A stretch of DNA of 51,045 bases. Source: a virus. How positions within the stretch are numbered: the stretch's first letter is position 1; every line of letters begins with the position of its first letter. The DNA lies in IMG/VR virus record IMGVR_UViG_3300023174_000234, positions 1 to 51,045 of that record, one strand, 5' to 3'. Positions 16,701-24,615 of this stretch are shown piece by piece. Below the pieces are notes generated by a model, which did not search any database, had not been told where the DNA came from, and saw only the letters and a list, made by a program, of their open reading frames with translations. The translations under genes and the position numbers were made by a program.

Positions 16701-17396
16701 GTTATTAAAGAACGCACCAGCACCGGTACCATTAGCGTATAGATTTTTAGCGATTCCTGCACCACCGGCAACATTAAAAGCACCGGTAGTTATGCTAGTA
16801 GAATCTACCGTTGAGTTAACAATAACGTCGATGGCTGCTACGTTATTAAAATAAGCTGTAGCTGTAGTTGAGTTAGCGTACAAGCTTTTAGCAATACCAA
16901 CACCACCAGATATCTTTACTGAGCCAGTAGAAGTACTAGTAGAGTCATCGACAGAGCTAGATGTAATAGTATTAGAGAGTGTAGTCGCACCAGTTACAGC
17001 CACAGTATTGGAGAATGTAGCAGCACCAGTAGTCGCTAGAGTACTCGATAGAGTAGCAGCGCCAGTGATACCGACAGTATTAGATATCGTAGTTGCACCA
17101 GTTACAGCCACAGTATTGGAGAATGTAGCAGCACCAGTTACGGCTACTGTGTTAGATATCGTAGTTGCGCCAGTGACTGATAGGGTGTTAGAGAACGTGA
17201 TAGCGCCGGTTACTGACAGCGTATTAGCGTTAATTGTGTTAGCAAAGAATAAACCAGTGACGTAAGCATTACCTACAGCTGGGCTTCCTCCCGTAGTTAC
17301 CGTATTGCTCGACATCGCATACGCTAATTCGTTCGTTCTTGAACGCCAATAGTCAAACGTATTGGTAATTAGAGTATTAGCAACAGAAATAGTCAT
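13755..17396 (-). CDS. Long tail fibre protein with 12-residue repeats
   Basis: The 1213 residues are dominated by repeats. Units of 12 residues close to TLAVTGAATFSN occur in three blocks (about 59-144, 237-428 and 710-763). Copies of a ~40-residue unit (STVDSTSTTTG ... YANG ... AYFNNV) lie between the blocks, and three ~70-residue units with DAKGRVTSIS follow at about 779-985. Such repeats build long, thin trimeric beta shafts. The C-terminal ~200 residues (LPASAVTGFNATI ... GNWVIGGDVW) look like a distal domain that would hold the adhesin encoded next. Only the first ~50 residues could attach to the baseplate. Confidence 0.9.
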   Translation of the reverse strand: MTISVANTLITNTFDYWRSRTNELAYAMSSNTVTTGGSPAVGNAYVTGLFFANTINANTLSVTGAITFSNTLSVTGATTISNTVAVTGAATFSNTVAVTGATTISNTVGITGAATLSSTLATTGAATFSNTVAVTGATTLSNTITSSSVDDSTSTSTGSVKISGGVGIAKSLYANSTTATAYFNNVAAIDVIVNSTVDSTSITTGAFNVAGGAGIAKNLYANGTGAGAFFNNSNVAGTLGVGGAATLGSTLNLTGAATLGSTLAVTGATTLSNTISATGAATFSNTVGITGAATLSSTLAVTGAATLSNTIAVTGAATFSNTSTHTGPATFASTLGATGAVTFANTLNVIGASTLSNTIAVTGAATFSSTLGATGAVTFANTIAVTGAATLSNTLTVTGAGAFSNTLSVTGNTSLSNTLYVTGNTFLTNANISGNLGLTGTLYFNSVSVNSSYYTGTASNANTLGGLAPTSYVNTTVAHANSAGQDVIISGAFNSLGANLKAIGTAGTYGDSASYPVVTVDDRGRVTSITLQLVNSAISTQSVNNALFLTGVSGNNFVQNTDSRTLSGNLVFSSPLEANGVTNAAIVIKGGLGVGNNIYANLFTSAAYFNNVTAVGVRVSSTVESTATTTGALIVLGGLGVDKSIYANSLAGTAYFNNVSTIGVGVTSTVDSTSTTTGSVRIAGGVGIVKNLYANGPGAAAYFNNANVAGTLGVVGTAAFSNTLSVVGVATLTNTLGVTGAATFSNTIAVTGAATFSNTVSITGTLTANGGTFNGVFANSAAQDVIISGTSSASLGAILAQSGVTAGGYGSSVNAVSIVVDAKGRVTSISNAAINVNTALGYTPLSTTASFANSAAQDATISGTYNSLGVTLATSGVTAGGYGSSVNAVSIVVDAKGRVTSISNSAINVNTALGYTPLSTTATFANSAAQDVTIGGTYAALTATLATSGVVAGSYGNTTTVPTITVDAKGRITAVSNNTITSPVNTVNTTGNFTIAGNITFSAVNTYFTNGLSANNSTSIKFRTLNGNSVYFTQQNDDNFVFYTTDATGAPRPVWSIFANTATSNLSVSVPTTFASSLYLNSGVNLSLNGLTLGNTAGSLDLNNNGITDYISAPVAKTVSFTVANTESGSIYQCTNATIATVITLPASAVTGFNATILQTGAANVIFWAAGGTLNKRTGVGANTSTANIGGQYGMATIIRLSTGNWVIGGDVW
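14442..15062 (-). repeat. Three ~70-codon tandem repeats in the tail fibre gene
   Basis: These encode three successive copies of a unit running from SAAQDVTISGTYNSLG to DAKGRVTSIS and on to NVNTALGYTPLSTT. The first two copies are nearly identical at DNA level, which suggests recent duplication; the third has diverged. A related fourth copy (VDDRGRVTSIT) stands apart near residue 520. Confidence 0.8.
15108..15269 (-). repeat. 36-bp tandem repeats, block 3 of the tail fibre gene
   Basis: About four to five units of 36 bp encode variants of T-LSVTGAATFSN (protein residues ~710-763). Confidence 0.8.
16113..16688 (-). repeat. 36-bp tandem repeats, block 2 of the tail fibre gene
   Basis: About sixteen 36-bp units encode 12-residue repeats (protein residues ~237-428), with invariant TG at positions 5-6 of the unit and SNT or SST at the end. 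It is the longest repeat block and a likely site of unequal recombination that would change fibre length. Confidence 0.85.
16965..17222 (-). repeat. 36-bp tandem repeats, block 1 of the tail fibre gene
   Basis: About seven 36-bp units encode residues ~59-144 with the same VTGAATxSNT core. Confidence 0.85.
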
Positions 17397-17399
17397 CTA

Positions 17400-17618
17400 T
17401 TATTCTTTCCTGAGAAGTTCTCTAAGTAGACTCTTGATCTCATTTATATCTGACTTGAGGTGACTAACGTCATTTTCAATTGTATTTATTTTGTTTAAAT
17501 GACTTCTCTGTTTTTTATAAGCTTCGAGAGCTGTCATACTCGTATTGAGTATGGCTCCCGTCTCATTGTCTTTGATGAGATCTGGTCTATCTTCAATCTT
17601 ATAATATTTATCATCCAT
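17400..17618 (-). CDS. Small conserved protein with C-terminal coiled coil
   Basis: This 72-residue protein starts MDDKYYKIEDRPDLIKDNET and continues with an ALEAYKKQR segment, a pattern I recall in small proteins beside structural genes of T4-like phages. Residues ~42-72 form a heptad-like helix (IENDVSHLKSDINEIKSLL), so it probably oligomerises. It sits between the long fibre and the tail protein with 2-3 nt gaps. The function is unknown. Confidence 0.7.
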   Translation of the reverse strand: MDDKYYKIEDRPDLIKDNETGAILNTSMTALEAYKKQRSHLNKINTIENDVSHLKSDINEIKSLLRELLRKE

Positions 17619-17620
17619 CT

Positions 17621-19723
17621 TTATGTCTGCAATGCTATGGCTCTGAGATCATGAATCTTTGGTGTGAATACTGGATTGTCGCTGTGTAGAGTCATCTTGA
17701 TCTGGAATGTCTTGTACTTGACGTAAGTAACGCCGTTTCCGTCAGTATAAGTCAGACCATTCGGAAGGACCTGCGAGTAGTTTAGACCGGAGTAAGAAGT
17801 AGTGAAAGGTGAGTCGACGGTCATAGAAGTAGAGTTTGCGATCGATACTATGTACTTCTGTTCTCCGTTAACAGAGATGTAGTTACTCACTACTAGCTCG
17901 GTATTAAACGCCGTACCAGAACCGGTGACAAGACCACTGTTATTACTTACTGTAACGGTACCAGTCTTCTGCACGAGATTTGTGATGTTCAAGAAGCCGT
18001 TAGTCTGAGGCGGAATCACTGAAGCTGCATAGTTGAAAGAGTTAGAAGTAGTAGCTACTTGTGAATTGGTGGTAAGAGTCATGTACGAAGAGTTCGTGAT
18101 CGTGCTGACCGTACCAATTATGACGTTTGAATTGTTATATACGATGTATCCGGGCTGTAGCTGAGTATTGAATGCAGAAGCATTAGCTCCCGTGATCACG
18201 TTCGAAGTGAGAGTACCTGTAACAGTCCCAGTTCCTCTCAAGTAAAGAGCCGGATCATTCACGGTGTTCTGCATAGAGAACGAGTACTCTATTAGATTGT
18301 CAGAATCTAGAGCGTCGCTGTAAGTAGCCGGATTGTCATTAGTCAGAAGAGTCCAAGTCTTCTGAGATAGAGGAGCAGAGTCCTGAGCGCTCAAGAACTT
18401 GGCGTAGATCTTCAAGTCAGTGCTCGGAGGTCTCCAAGCAGTTACGTATACCTTGAGATCTTCGGCGTCCTGACCGGAAGCGAGTACGATTGGCTTTGAG
18501 ATGTACTTAGAGGCCACTGTTCCAGTGTTAAAGTACTCCATGTAGACGTTAGCGCCGACACCGTCCAAGTGATTGGTGACGACCATCGCCTGAGATAGCA
18601 CTTGATCCAACATCGGTGAGATGTAATCAGAGTTACTCTGTAGAGTAGCCGTGATGCTTATCGGAGACTTGCGTGGGAGTGTGGTGATACTCTTGCTGTA
18701 ACTAGGCAGTGTTCTCTCTACGTCGTTGAAAGTATTCTCTACGCCGTTTCTTACAGAAGGCGTAGTCCCGGCGACGGCATAAGATCCATTGGATCCTGTG
18801 ATACCGTTGTACGTATATGTAATAGAAGTTCCGGCCGGAAGAGTCTCAACGAATCTTGGAGATACGATGTGATACTTCAAGTCGTCGATGCTGTAGATGG
18901 TCGCATTGGCGATTCGAGTACCTACGCTCGAGTTAGCATAAGCGACAGTCGCGTTACCATCACCATTAGGTCTGAATATCTGTATAGTATTACCGGCGCC
19001 AAACTTACCGGTAGAGTTTTTTAGATAGATCGTATTATTATTAGCGTGAGAGTAATAGATGACGCCGTATAGATTGGTATTTACGACCGTAGAGTTACCA
19101 CCAAACACGACGTCGCCGGCTCTCATCGAGCCAGAAGTCAGATTGGCTATGGTGAAGTACTCGTTATTCGCGGAATTGAATACGACTGTCGCCGTAGACT
19201 GAGTGAACTTATATCTGTTTACGGTGAATTGTAGATACTTAGCCGGATTGAAAGACCAATTTCCACCAGTACTTCCGGTGTACAGACCAGTCAGAGTGAT
19301 CTGCCCAGTCGGCTGAGGAATAGAGCTAGTAGCTCCTAAGATCAAGTCGTTGATTCCGCGCGTGGCAGTGAACAGCTTATAATCTACACTGTTGCCGTCA
19401 GGCTTTATGAGAAGAGCGTACTCCCTATTCGTCAATAGGGCAACTGGATTGTCAAACGTAAACTTAGTAAAATTAGTAGTAGTCTTCGTCGCCGTAGTTC
19501 CAATCGCCGTGATTTCATCAGATCTCAGGTGCTTCTGTCCGTATGGAGATACTTTCGAAATATCTGGTTGACCACCGTTGATTTCACAGATCATTATAGT
19601 CATGCCAAAAGTCGGAGACTTGGCAGATATGGCGATCCGTATAGATTCTATGAATACTTGGCTTACAGAAGCCGGAGCACCGGTTATCTTAAAGCCTTGA
19701 GCCATAGGAATTAAATTAGGCAT
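17621..19723 (-). CDS. Tail structural protein, apparent C-terminal half of a DUF4815-type protein
   Basis: The first ~180 residues of this 700-residue protein (MAQGFKI ... SVSQVFIESIRIAISAKS ... MICEINGGQPD, then FDNPVALLTNREYALLI and LQFTVNRYKF) correspond, as I recall the family, to the region after the DUF4815 portion of the single large tail protein in many T4-like marine phages. There the text reads roughly PLAQSF ... GxFITSIDxFFxSK ... NGxP ... EYxxV ... LKFxxYRA. Here that region is a separate ORF starting 26 nt after the 1618-residue protein ends. The rest alternates Asn/Thr/Ser-rich beta segments and probably lies at the baseplate periphery. Confidence 0.72.
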   Translation of the reverse strand: MPNLIPMAQGFKITGAPASVSQVFIESIRIAISAKSPTFGMTIMICEINGGQPDISKVSPYGQKHLRSDEITAIGTTATKTTTNFTKFTFDNPVALLTNREYALLIKPDGNSVDYKLFTATRGINDLILGATSSIPQPTGQITLTGLYTGSTGGNWSFNPAKYLQFTVNRYKFTQSTATVVFNSANNEYFTIANLTSGSMRAGDVVFGGNSTVVNTNLYGVIYYSHANNNTIYLKNSTGKFGAGNTIQIFRPNGDGNATVAYANSSVGTRIANATIYSIDDLKYHIVSPRFVETLPAGTSITYTYNGITGSNGSYAVAGTTPSVRNGVENTFNDVERTLPSYSKSITTLPRKSPISITATLQSNSDYISPMLDQVLSQAMVVTNHLDGVGANVYMEYFNTGTVASKYISKPIVLASGQDAEDLKVYVTAWRPPSTDLKIYAKFLSAQDSAPLSQKTWTLLTNDNPATYSDALDSDNLIEYSFSMQNTVNDPALYLRGTGTVTGTLTSNVITGANASAFNTQLQPGYIVYNNSNVIIGTVSTITNSSYMTLTTNSQVATTSNSFNYAASVIPPQTNGFLNITNLVQKTGTVTVSNNSGLVTGSGTAFNTELVVSNYISVNGEQKYIVSIANSTSMTVDSPFTTSYSGLNYSQVLPNGLTYTDGNGVTYVKYKTFQIKMTLHSDNPVFTPKIHDLRAIALQT

Positions 19724-19749
19724 CTATTCAACCTTTTATTTTGCAGTTC

Positions 19750-22700
19750 TTAAAAACGGCGATACTTACAAATTCTATTGGCGAACCCGATTGTCGTATA
19801 TAGGCCATTAATTAGCGTTTGAACGAACTTATTCTTTGATAAGAATACTTTCGCGAGGACTCCGTTAAAATCTTTATTATCTATATACAGATTATTCATA
19901 ACGTACGAGCCCAATAGAAGATTATCGGTGCTCTCAGCCATTCTAAACTGTAGGTCTAACACGTCTTGAACGCTGGCTAGGCCTAGCTCGTAGATCTTTC
20001 TGAGCCAACCACCGTCGCCGATGATCGTAGTAGTACCAAATCCATTTACGATATAAGTGTTGTCGCCGTCTACCCAGAGGTTATACGTGACTTCATCACA
20101 GTTATCATCAGTGATCTGTGGATTTACGATGGCCTCCGTCTTACCTAGCCACGGATATCTCTTCGAGACATACACTGGATCTACTGATGATAGCTTGCCA
20201 TCGATGTAGACTGGGTGATTTAGAGTAGCGAAAGGCGCGTACTGAGTAGTGGGCGAGTAAAGCTTAGTATTGACTCTGAACTGCTCGACGAAAGTCACCG
20301 TGTTGATCTTAGTTCCGTCGTAGTTGTATACTCTGTCACCGATTACGACGTTAGAGATCTTCTTCAGTCTTCCATTAGCCATCTTGACCATGGTTCCAGC
20401 CGTGAAGCACACACCACCGCCGCCAGCCGCGGCTGCTCCAGCTGCACCCGCGGCTGAAGCGGAAGAAGAAGCGATACCGGATCCGATGCCTACTGCCGTA
20501 GTAGTCGGCAGAATAGTCTTGGGGCAATGTACCTTAATTCTATCCGCAGTGAACGACGTATACGCGTATGTAGAGACCTGATCGGTGTAACCAAGCTCTG
20601 CCGCCTGTAGAGCGGCCTCGCTGATGAACGCGCCGTTCGCGTCTGCGAGAGCGAACATGATCTGACCGGTCTGAATCTTTCCTGCAGGAATGGTGTACTT
20701 ACCGTAGATGGCTCCGTTCGCGTTAGTTCTTAGAGTAGCACCAAAGTTACCTGTGCGATACACTATAGCGTGATTAGAAGTATCAGTGACGCTCGTATTG
20801 GGTAGTCCTGGAGCGGTGTACTGAGCCCAGAGCATGCCTTCTAGATATGGATACACTACGGTATTCGGTCTCATCGAAGTCGCCTTGAAGGCCATGATAG
20901 TATCGGCCATGTAAGGAACGATCGTCTGCGTGGCGCTAGTAGTAGTCTCAGTGATAGAAGAAGTCTGCTGAGTCTGCGTACCATTTAGATTCATGTTGCT
21001 GGTAGTGCCGCTCGTCTGACTAGGCTTATTCTGCTGATAGTTAGCATTATTCGTGCGACCCTTATCGCTGCCGCCGGCAGGATCATAGTTAGAGCCGTAG
21101 TTTAGATTGCTGACGTTATTAGCGGCATTCTGCAAGTTTCGAGTAGCGTCTGTCGAAGACTGTACTTGAGGTTGTGTGTCCTTGTCCACCTGATGAACCT
21201 GTGGAGGAAACACATACATGTGAGCAGAAGTGAAGTCCGGCTTGTCTGATACTCGCGTGATCTCACTAGTGAATAGCTGCTGGAAATACACGTTCGATTC
21301 GTAGTTCAGCGTGAAGCTAGATCCGATATTATTGGCGTTAGTCATCGTGTACTTAGTTAGCGCCTGTCTGTCGGTAGTCGTGATGGCTCGCGCATGATTC
21401 TCATACACGTGAATGCCGACTCTGTACTCCTGATTAGAGATGTCGCCGTACGCGTGTGAAGTAAAGGTCTCTACGAAGATGCCGTTCTTGAATCGATTGA
21501 GACCGTCTGCAGTTGGAATCTGCATGTCAGTAGCGGCTTTCTCGAGTAAGCTCAGAGAAGTATAGTACTCTAGCTTGGAGATTCGCTCCTCAAGGGTACC
21601 GATGTCAGACATGGTATACCTGCGTATGCTCACAGGAGTCATCTCGTTGGCGTACGTCGTGTCGCGAATGATGCCTACTGACTGCTTATTGACGTTAGTC
21701 TGAACTAGCTGCTCTTCTGTAGTCAGCGAGGGATACGGCTTGATGTTGATGTAAGCGATAGTCAAGAGATCAGGCGGAGGAGTGACTCCGCGTGGAGCTT
21801 CAGAGGCCTCGCCCTTCCGGAAGTTTACGTTGCCCTTAGGATCGATGTAGATTAACTCGTTTCTTCCGATATAGTACTCGATATTCGAAGAAAGAACCGT
21901 ATCAGGAGCGGGAACGTATAGGCCAGAGATGCTGTTGGTGTCTAGCTGCCAAGTAGAAGTGTTGTTTGCAGGATTGACTGTAGCCAGCGCGCTGTTGCCA
22001 GTTATCACAGCAGTATTGCTGACGAATGGCCTGAAGTCTACGTAGTTTCTGAGATTCCTATAGTTCTGTGAAGAGTCAGTGTACACAGGAATGTCTTGAG
22101 TTCTAATAGTAGTATTAGAATCAGCCAAGTCGTTAATTGGATATGAGTCTACAGTAAAGAAACTCGTGCCATACGTGTAATCCGGCTTAAACGAGTCAAA
22201 CACTACCATGATCTTGGTATTGCTGTCTACCGGTGCACCCGGTAGTGGATACAGAGCAGCCAAGTCGTAGTGAGTGTCACGCTGACCGTTATCGAAGTAG
22301 AACTTGTTTAGATAGTCGACGTTCGTGTTCGCGTACGTGGTGCCGACGTATACGTGCTTTAACTTCTGAACGTTTGGAACACCAAGAGACCATGGTCCAG
22401 TAGATCCGCCGGTATTATTCGACGTGTCGATGTTTACTACGATGTCCTCGAGACTCGTGATGTTGGCAGGAATGGCCTGCGTGCGAAGCATCTCGTAGTA
22501 GATCGTCACGTTCGACGTGCTGTTTAGAGCACCAACGATGCCGAATCCAGTGTTGATCGTAGCCTGAGTAGTAGAAGTCACGTTGATGGAGCGAGTGGCA
22601 CCACCTACCATCGTGCTGTCGAACGGGAATACGTATCCAGCAGGAATATACTTAAACGCGCCGTTAGCTACGTATGAGTTAGCTACTGCATCCACAGTTA

Positions 22701-24606
22701 AGAAAGTAGCATTCGTGACGCTGACTACTCTACGAATGTCTCCACCAGTTCCAAAAGTAGAACCTGTAGTCGTAGCGAACTGAATGTACTCTCCAGGTGA
22801 GAGTTGACTTGTAAACGAAGTAGAAGTTCCTGTTACGTTCGCGCCAGTTACTGAGACCGTGCCAGTTATATTCGCGGCAGATCTATTCGTCTGAGTGGCG
22901 ATGACCATGAATCGAGTAGCACCAGAGTCAGTGATGTTTCCGATACCGTAGTTCAGTACTTCAGTACCAGTCGCGCCGCCTCTGCCGCTTAGCGTGAGTG
23001 GAATTAGACCAGTCGTAGCCATTGTAGCGAATGCACGCGTGCGTACTACCTGTGAGGTGTTGTGCGCGTTACCAGCATAAGTGACCGTCTTTACGGCGTT
23101 CTTACCGAAGCCAAAGGTGTAGTTAGTTCCCTCTGAGCTATAGATCGTGGCCTGATTATTGTTTAAGACCAAGTCGGCTACGCCGGTGACACCACCGCTG
23201 TTGAAGTATATCGACTTAGCGTTGTTGGTGAAGCTGTAGCCAGCGTTCATCTTCACGTTAAAGAGATACACATAGTACTGTGCAGTAGGAGTACCGGGCT
23301 GACCGGTGCGATTTAATACAGTCCTCAGGTTAGCAGTACCGATGGCAGTGCCGGTCGGAGTAAGAGAAGAGAATCTTCTTCCAGTGAGAGCCTGCTGAGC
23401 CGTGTTGTAGATCGTCACTGACTCGGCCTGAGTAAAGTCAAAGGCACCAGCCAACTCATTTACGATGACGTAGTTTCCATAAGCCACCTGCAGAGAAGTA
23501 GCATAGTTTAGAGTATCAGTTCCTCGAGCAGTAGAGACTACGTAGGGTCTGCTGAGCTCGATGGGATAGCCCTTCACGTATCCCTTGCCGGGACTGATGA
23601 CGACGTCGAGTGAGTAGGGATCAGAAGTATTAGCGCGAGTGAAGACGTTGAATGGCTTCACGACGAAGTTACCAGTCGAGTCATAAGTCCTGCTGGCGAT
23701 GTCGTCTCCGACTCGTGAAAGCTGAGGATTCGTGAGAACTCGAATGGCGTTGCCGTTCTCAAAGTTGATGATAGGCAAGAAGCCAATCGTATTCGCGGCT
23801 ACAGAAGTATTACTGATAACTAGATTCGCTACGAGCTTCACTCTATCGGCGCCCGGCGCGTTGTAGTTCGAGTAGCCGAGAGCGTTGTCGTTGAGGCTCG
23901 TGTCAGAGGCAGCGGTGACAATGGACTCTGTGACGTCGAATCCACCTACGAGATCGTCTACGACATATGAGTTAGAAGATACGATTACCGTCTGAGGATC
24001 TACTGTTAAGAAGTAACCACGCTTGTATACGATACCAGATCCTACGGTAAGACCGTATGCTAGAGTAGTGGCAGTCGTACCCGCAGAAGTATTAGAGTAA
24101 GTGTATACGTTACCGACAGCGTTATCTGATGCATCCGTGATCGTGAGTAGCTCGTTATTCGAGAACGTCTTGATATCAGAAGCAGAGATCGCCGCGTTAG
24201 ATCCACTGTTTAGATAATACAGATATAAGATATTCGTATTAGGATATGCAGAAGTAGTGCCACGGCTCGGATACGCTACTTTAGCTTGTAGGCCTGTATT
24301 TACGCTGGTTACTTTATAGTCAGTAAATCCATCGATTACGATGAGAGCGCCGTTGGCATAGGTATCTTCGAGGCGAATACCATTCAAGAATGGAATCTGA
24401 GTGATAGAGCATCCATCGATAACAGATCCGGGCTTGTATACTGAGTCGCCGAATCGCTCGATCTGCGTCTGAATGATGGTCTGAAGTTGAGTTAACTCGC
24501 GAGCTTGAACTGCTGTAGCTGGCTTGAAGAGAATTCTGTAATACTTCTTCGTCTCATCGAAGTCATCGAAGTAAGGAGATACGTTAAAATTTGTAGATAG
24601 AGGCAT
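19750..24606 (-). CDS. DUF4815-type tail/baseplate protein ending in a Hint (intein-like) domain
   Basis: The 1618-residue product begins MPLSTNFNVSPYFDDFDETK and YRILFKPATAVQARELTQLQ, the usual DUF4815 opening of large tail proteins in T4-like phages. At ~1260-1380 it has the conserved MAFKATSMRPNTVVYPYLEG block and a TNANGAIYGKYTIPAG segment. An Ala/Gly/Ser linker (~1383-1399) then leads to a Hint domain starting at Cys1400, with ~75 further residues after it. The expected continuation of the tail protein is encoded by the next ORF. It occupies the place of T4 genes 9-12, which have no evident homologues here. The RBS is weak, and a TATAAATA lies 81 nt upstream inside gene 8. Confidence 0.85.
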   Translation of the reverse strand: MPLSTNFNVSPYFDDFDETKKYYRILFKPATAVQARELTQLQTIIQTQIERFGDSVYKPGSVIDGCSITQIPFLNGIRLEDTYANGALIVIDGFTDYKVTSVNTGLQAKVAYPSRGTTSAYPNTNILYLYYLNSGSNAAISASDIKTFSNNELLTITDASDNAVGNVYTYSNTSAGTTATTLAYGLTVGSGIVYKRGYFLTVDPQTVIVSSNSYVVDDLVGGFDVTESIVTAASDTSLNDNALGYSNYNAPGADRVKLVANLVISNTSVAANTIGFLPIINFENGNAIRVLTNPQLSRVGDDIASRTYDSTGNFVVKPFNVFTRANTSDPYSLDVVISPGKGYVKGYPIELSRPYVVSTARGTDTLNYATSLQVAYGNYVIVNELAGAFDFTQAESVTIYNTAQQALTGRRFSSLTPTGTAIGTANLRTVLNRTGQPGTPTAQYYVYLFNVKMNAGYSFTNNAKSIYFNSGGVTGVADLVLNNNQATIYSSEGTNYTFGFGKNAVKTVTYAGNAHNTSQVVRTRAFATMATTGLIPLTLSGRGGATGTEVLNYGIGNITDSGATRFMVIATQTNRSAANITGTVSVTGANVTGTSTSFTSQLSPGEYIQFATTTGSTFGTGGDIRRVVSVTNATFLTVDAVANSYVANGAFKYIPAGYVFPFDSTMVGGATRSINVTSTTQATINTGFGIVGALNSTSNVTIYYEMLRTQAIPANITSLEDIVVNIDTSNNTGGSTGPWSLGVPNVQKLKHVYVGTTYANTNVDYLNKFYFDNGQRDTHYDLAALYPLPGAPVDSNTKIMVVFDSFKPDYTYGTSFFTVDSYPINDLADSNTTIRTQDIPVYTDSSQNYRNLRNYVDFRPFVSNTAVITGNSALATVNPANNTSTWQLDTNSISGLYVPAPDTVLSSNIEYYIGRNELIYIDPKGNVNFRKGEASEAPRGVTPPPDLLTIAYINIKPYPSLTTEEQLVQTNVNKQSVGIIRDTTYANEMTPVSIRRYTMSDIGTLEERISKLEYYTSLSLLEKAATDMQIPTADGLNRFKNGIFVETFTSHAYGDISNQEYRVGIHVYENHARAITTTDRQALTKYTMTNANNIGSSFTLNYESNVYFQQLFTSEITRVSDKPDFTSAHMYVFPPQVHQVDKDTQPQVQSSTDATRNLQNAANNVSNLNYGSNYDPAGGSDKGRTNNANYQQNKPSQTSGTTSNMNLNGTQTQQTSSITETTTSATQTIVPYMADTIMAFKATSMRPNTVVYPYLEGMLWAQYTAPGLPNTSVTDTSNHAIVYRTGNFGATLRTNANGAIYGKYTIPAGKIQTGQIMFALADANGAFISEAALQAAELGYTDQVSTYAYTSFTADRIKVHCPKTILPTTTAVGIGSGIASSSASAAGAAGAAAAGGGGVCFTAGTMVKMANGRLKKISNVVIGDRVYNYDGTKINTVTFVEQFRVNTKLYSPTTQYAPFATLNHPVYIDGKLSSVDPVYVSKRYPWLGKTEAIVNPQITDDNCDEVTYNLWVDGDNTYIVNGFGTTTIIGDGGWLRKIYELGLASVQDVLDLQFRMAESTDNLLLGSYVMNNLYIDNKDFNGVLAKVFLSKNKFVQTLINGLYTTIGFANRICKYRRF
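19984..20409 (-). other. Hint (hedgehog/intein) domain coding segment
   Basis: Residues 1400-1541 of the tail protein carry the Hint blocks. Block A is CFTAGTMVKMANGRLKKISN with the nucleophile Cys1400 after four glycines and a valine. Block B is TLNH with Thr1461 and His1464, the TxxH pair that promotes the N-S acyl shift. Block F is NTYIVNGFGTTT at 1517-1528. The terminal HN plus Cys/Ser/Thr of a splicing intein is absent and no homing endonuclease is present, so cleavage after residue 1399 is more likely than splicing. Confidence 0.85.
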
Positions 24607-24615
24607 CTCATACCC

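Noticed and set aside
16102-16854. A 250-residue plus-strand frame rich in Val, Ala and Pro
   Set aside because: It is the antisense reading of the 36-bp tail fibre repeats; its own repeats mirror the fibre units and there is no ribosome binding site.
16113-17222. Regularly spaced repeats that could suggest a CRISPR array
   Set aside because: The 36-bp units are contiguous, in frame and encode a consistent 12-residue protein repeat; there are no unique spacers.
17600-17612. GATAAATA-like late promoter near 17.6 kb
   Set aside because: It is the coding sequence for DDKYYK at the start of the 72-residue gene and lies after the start codon.
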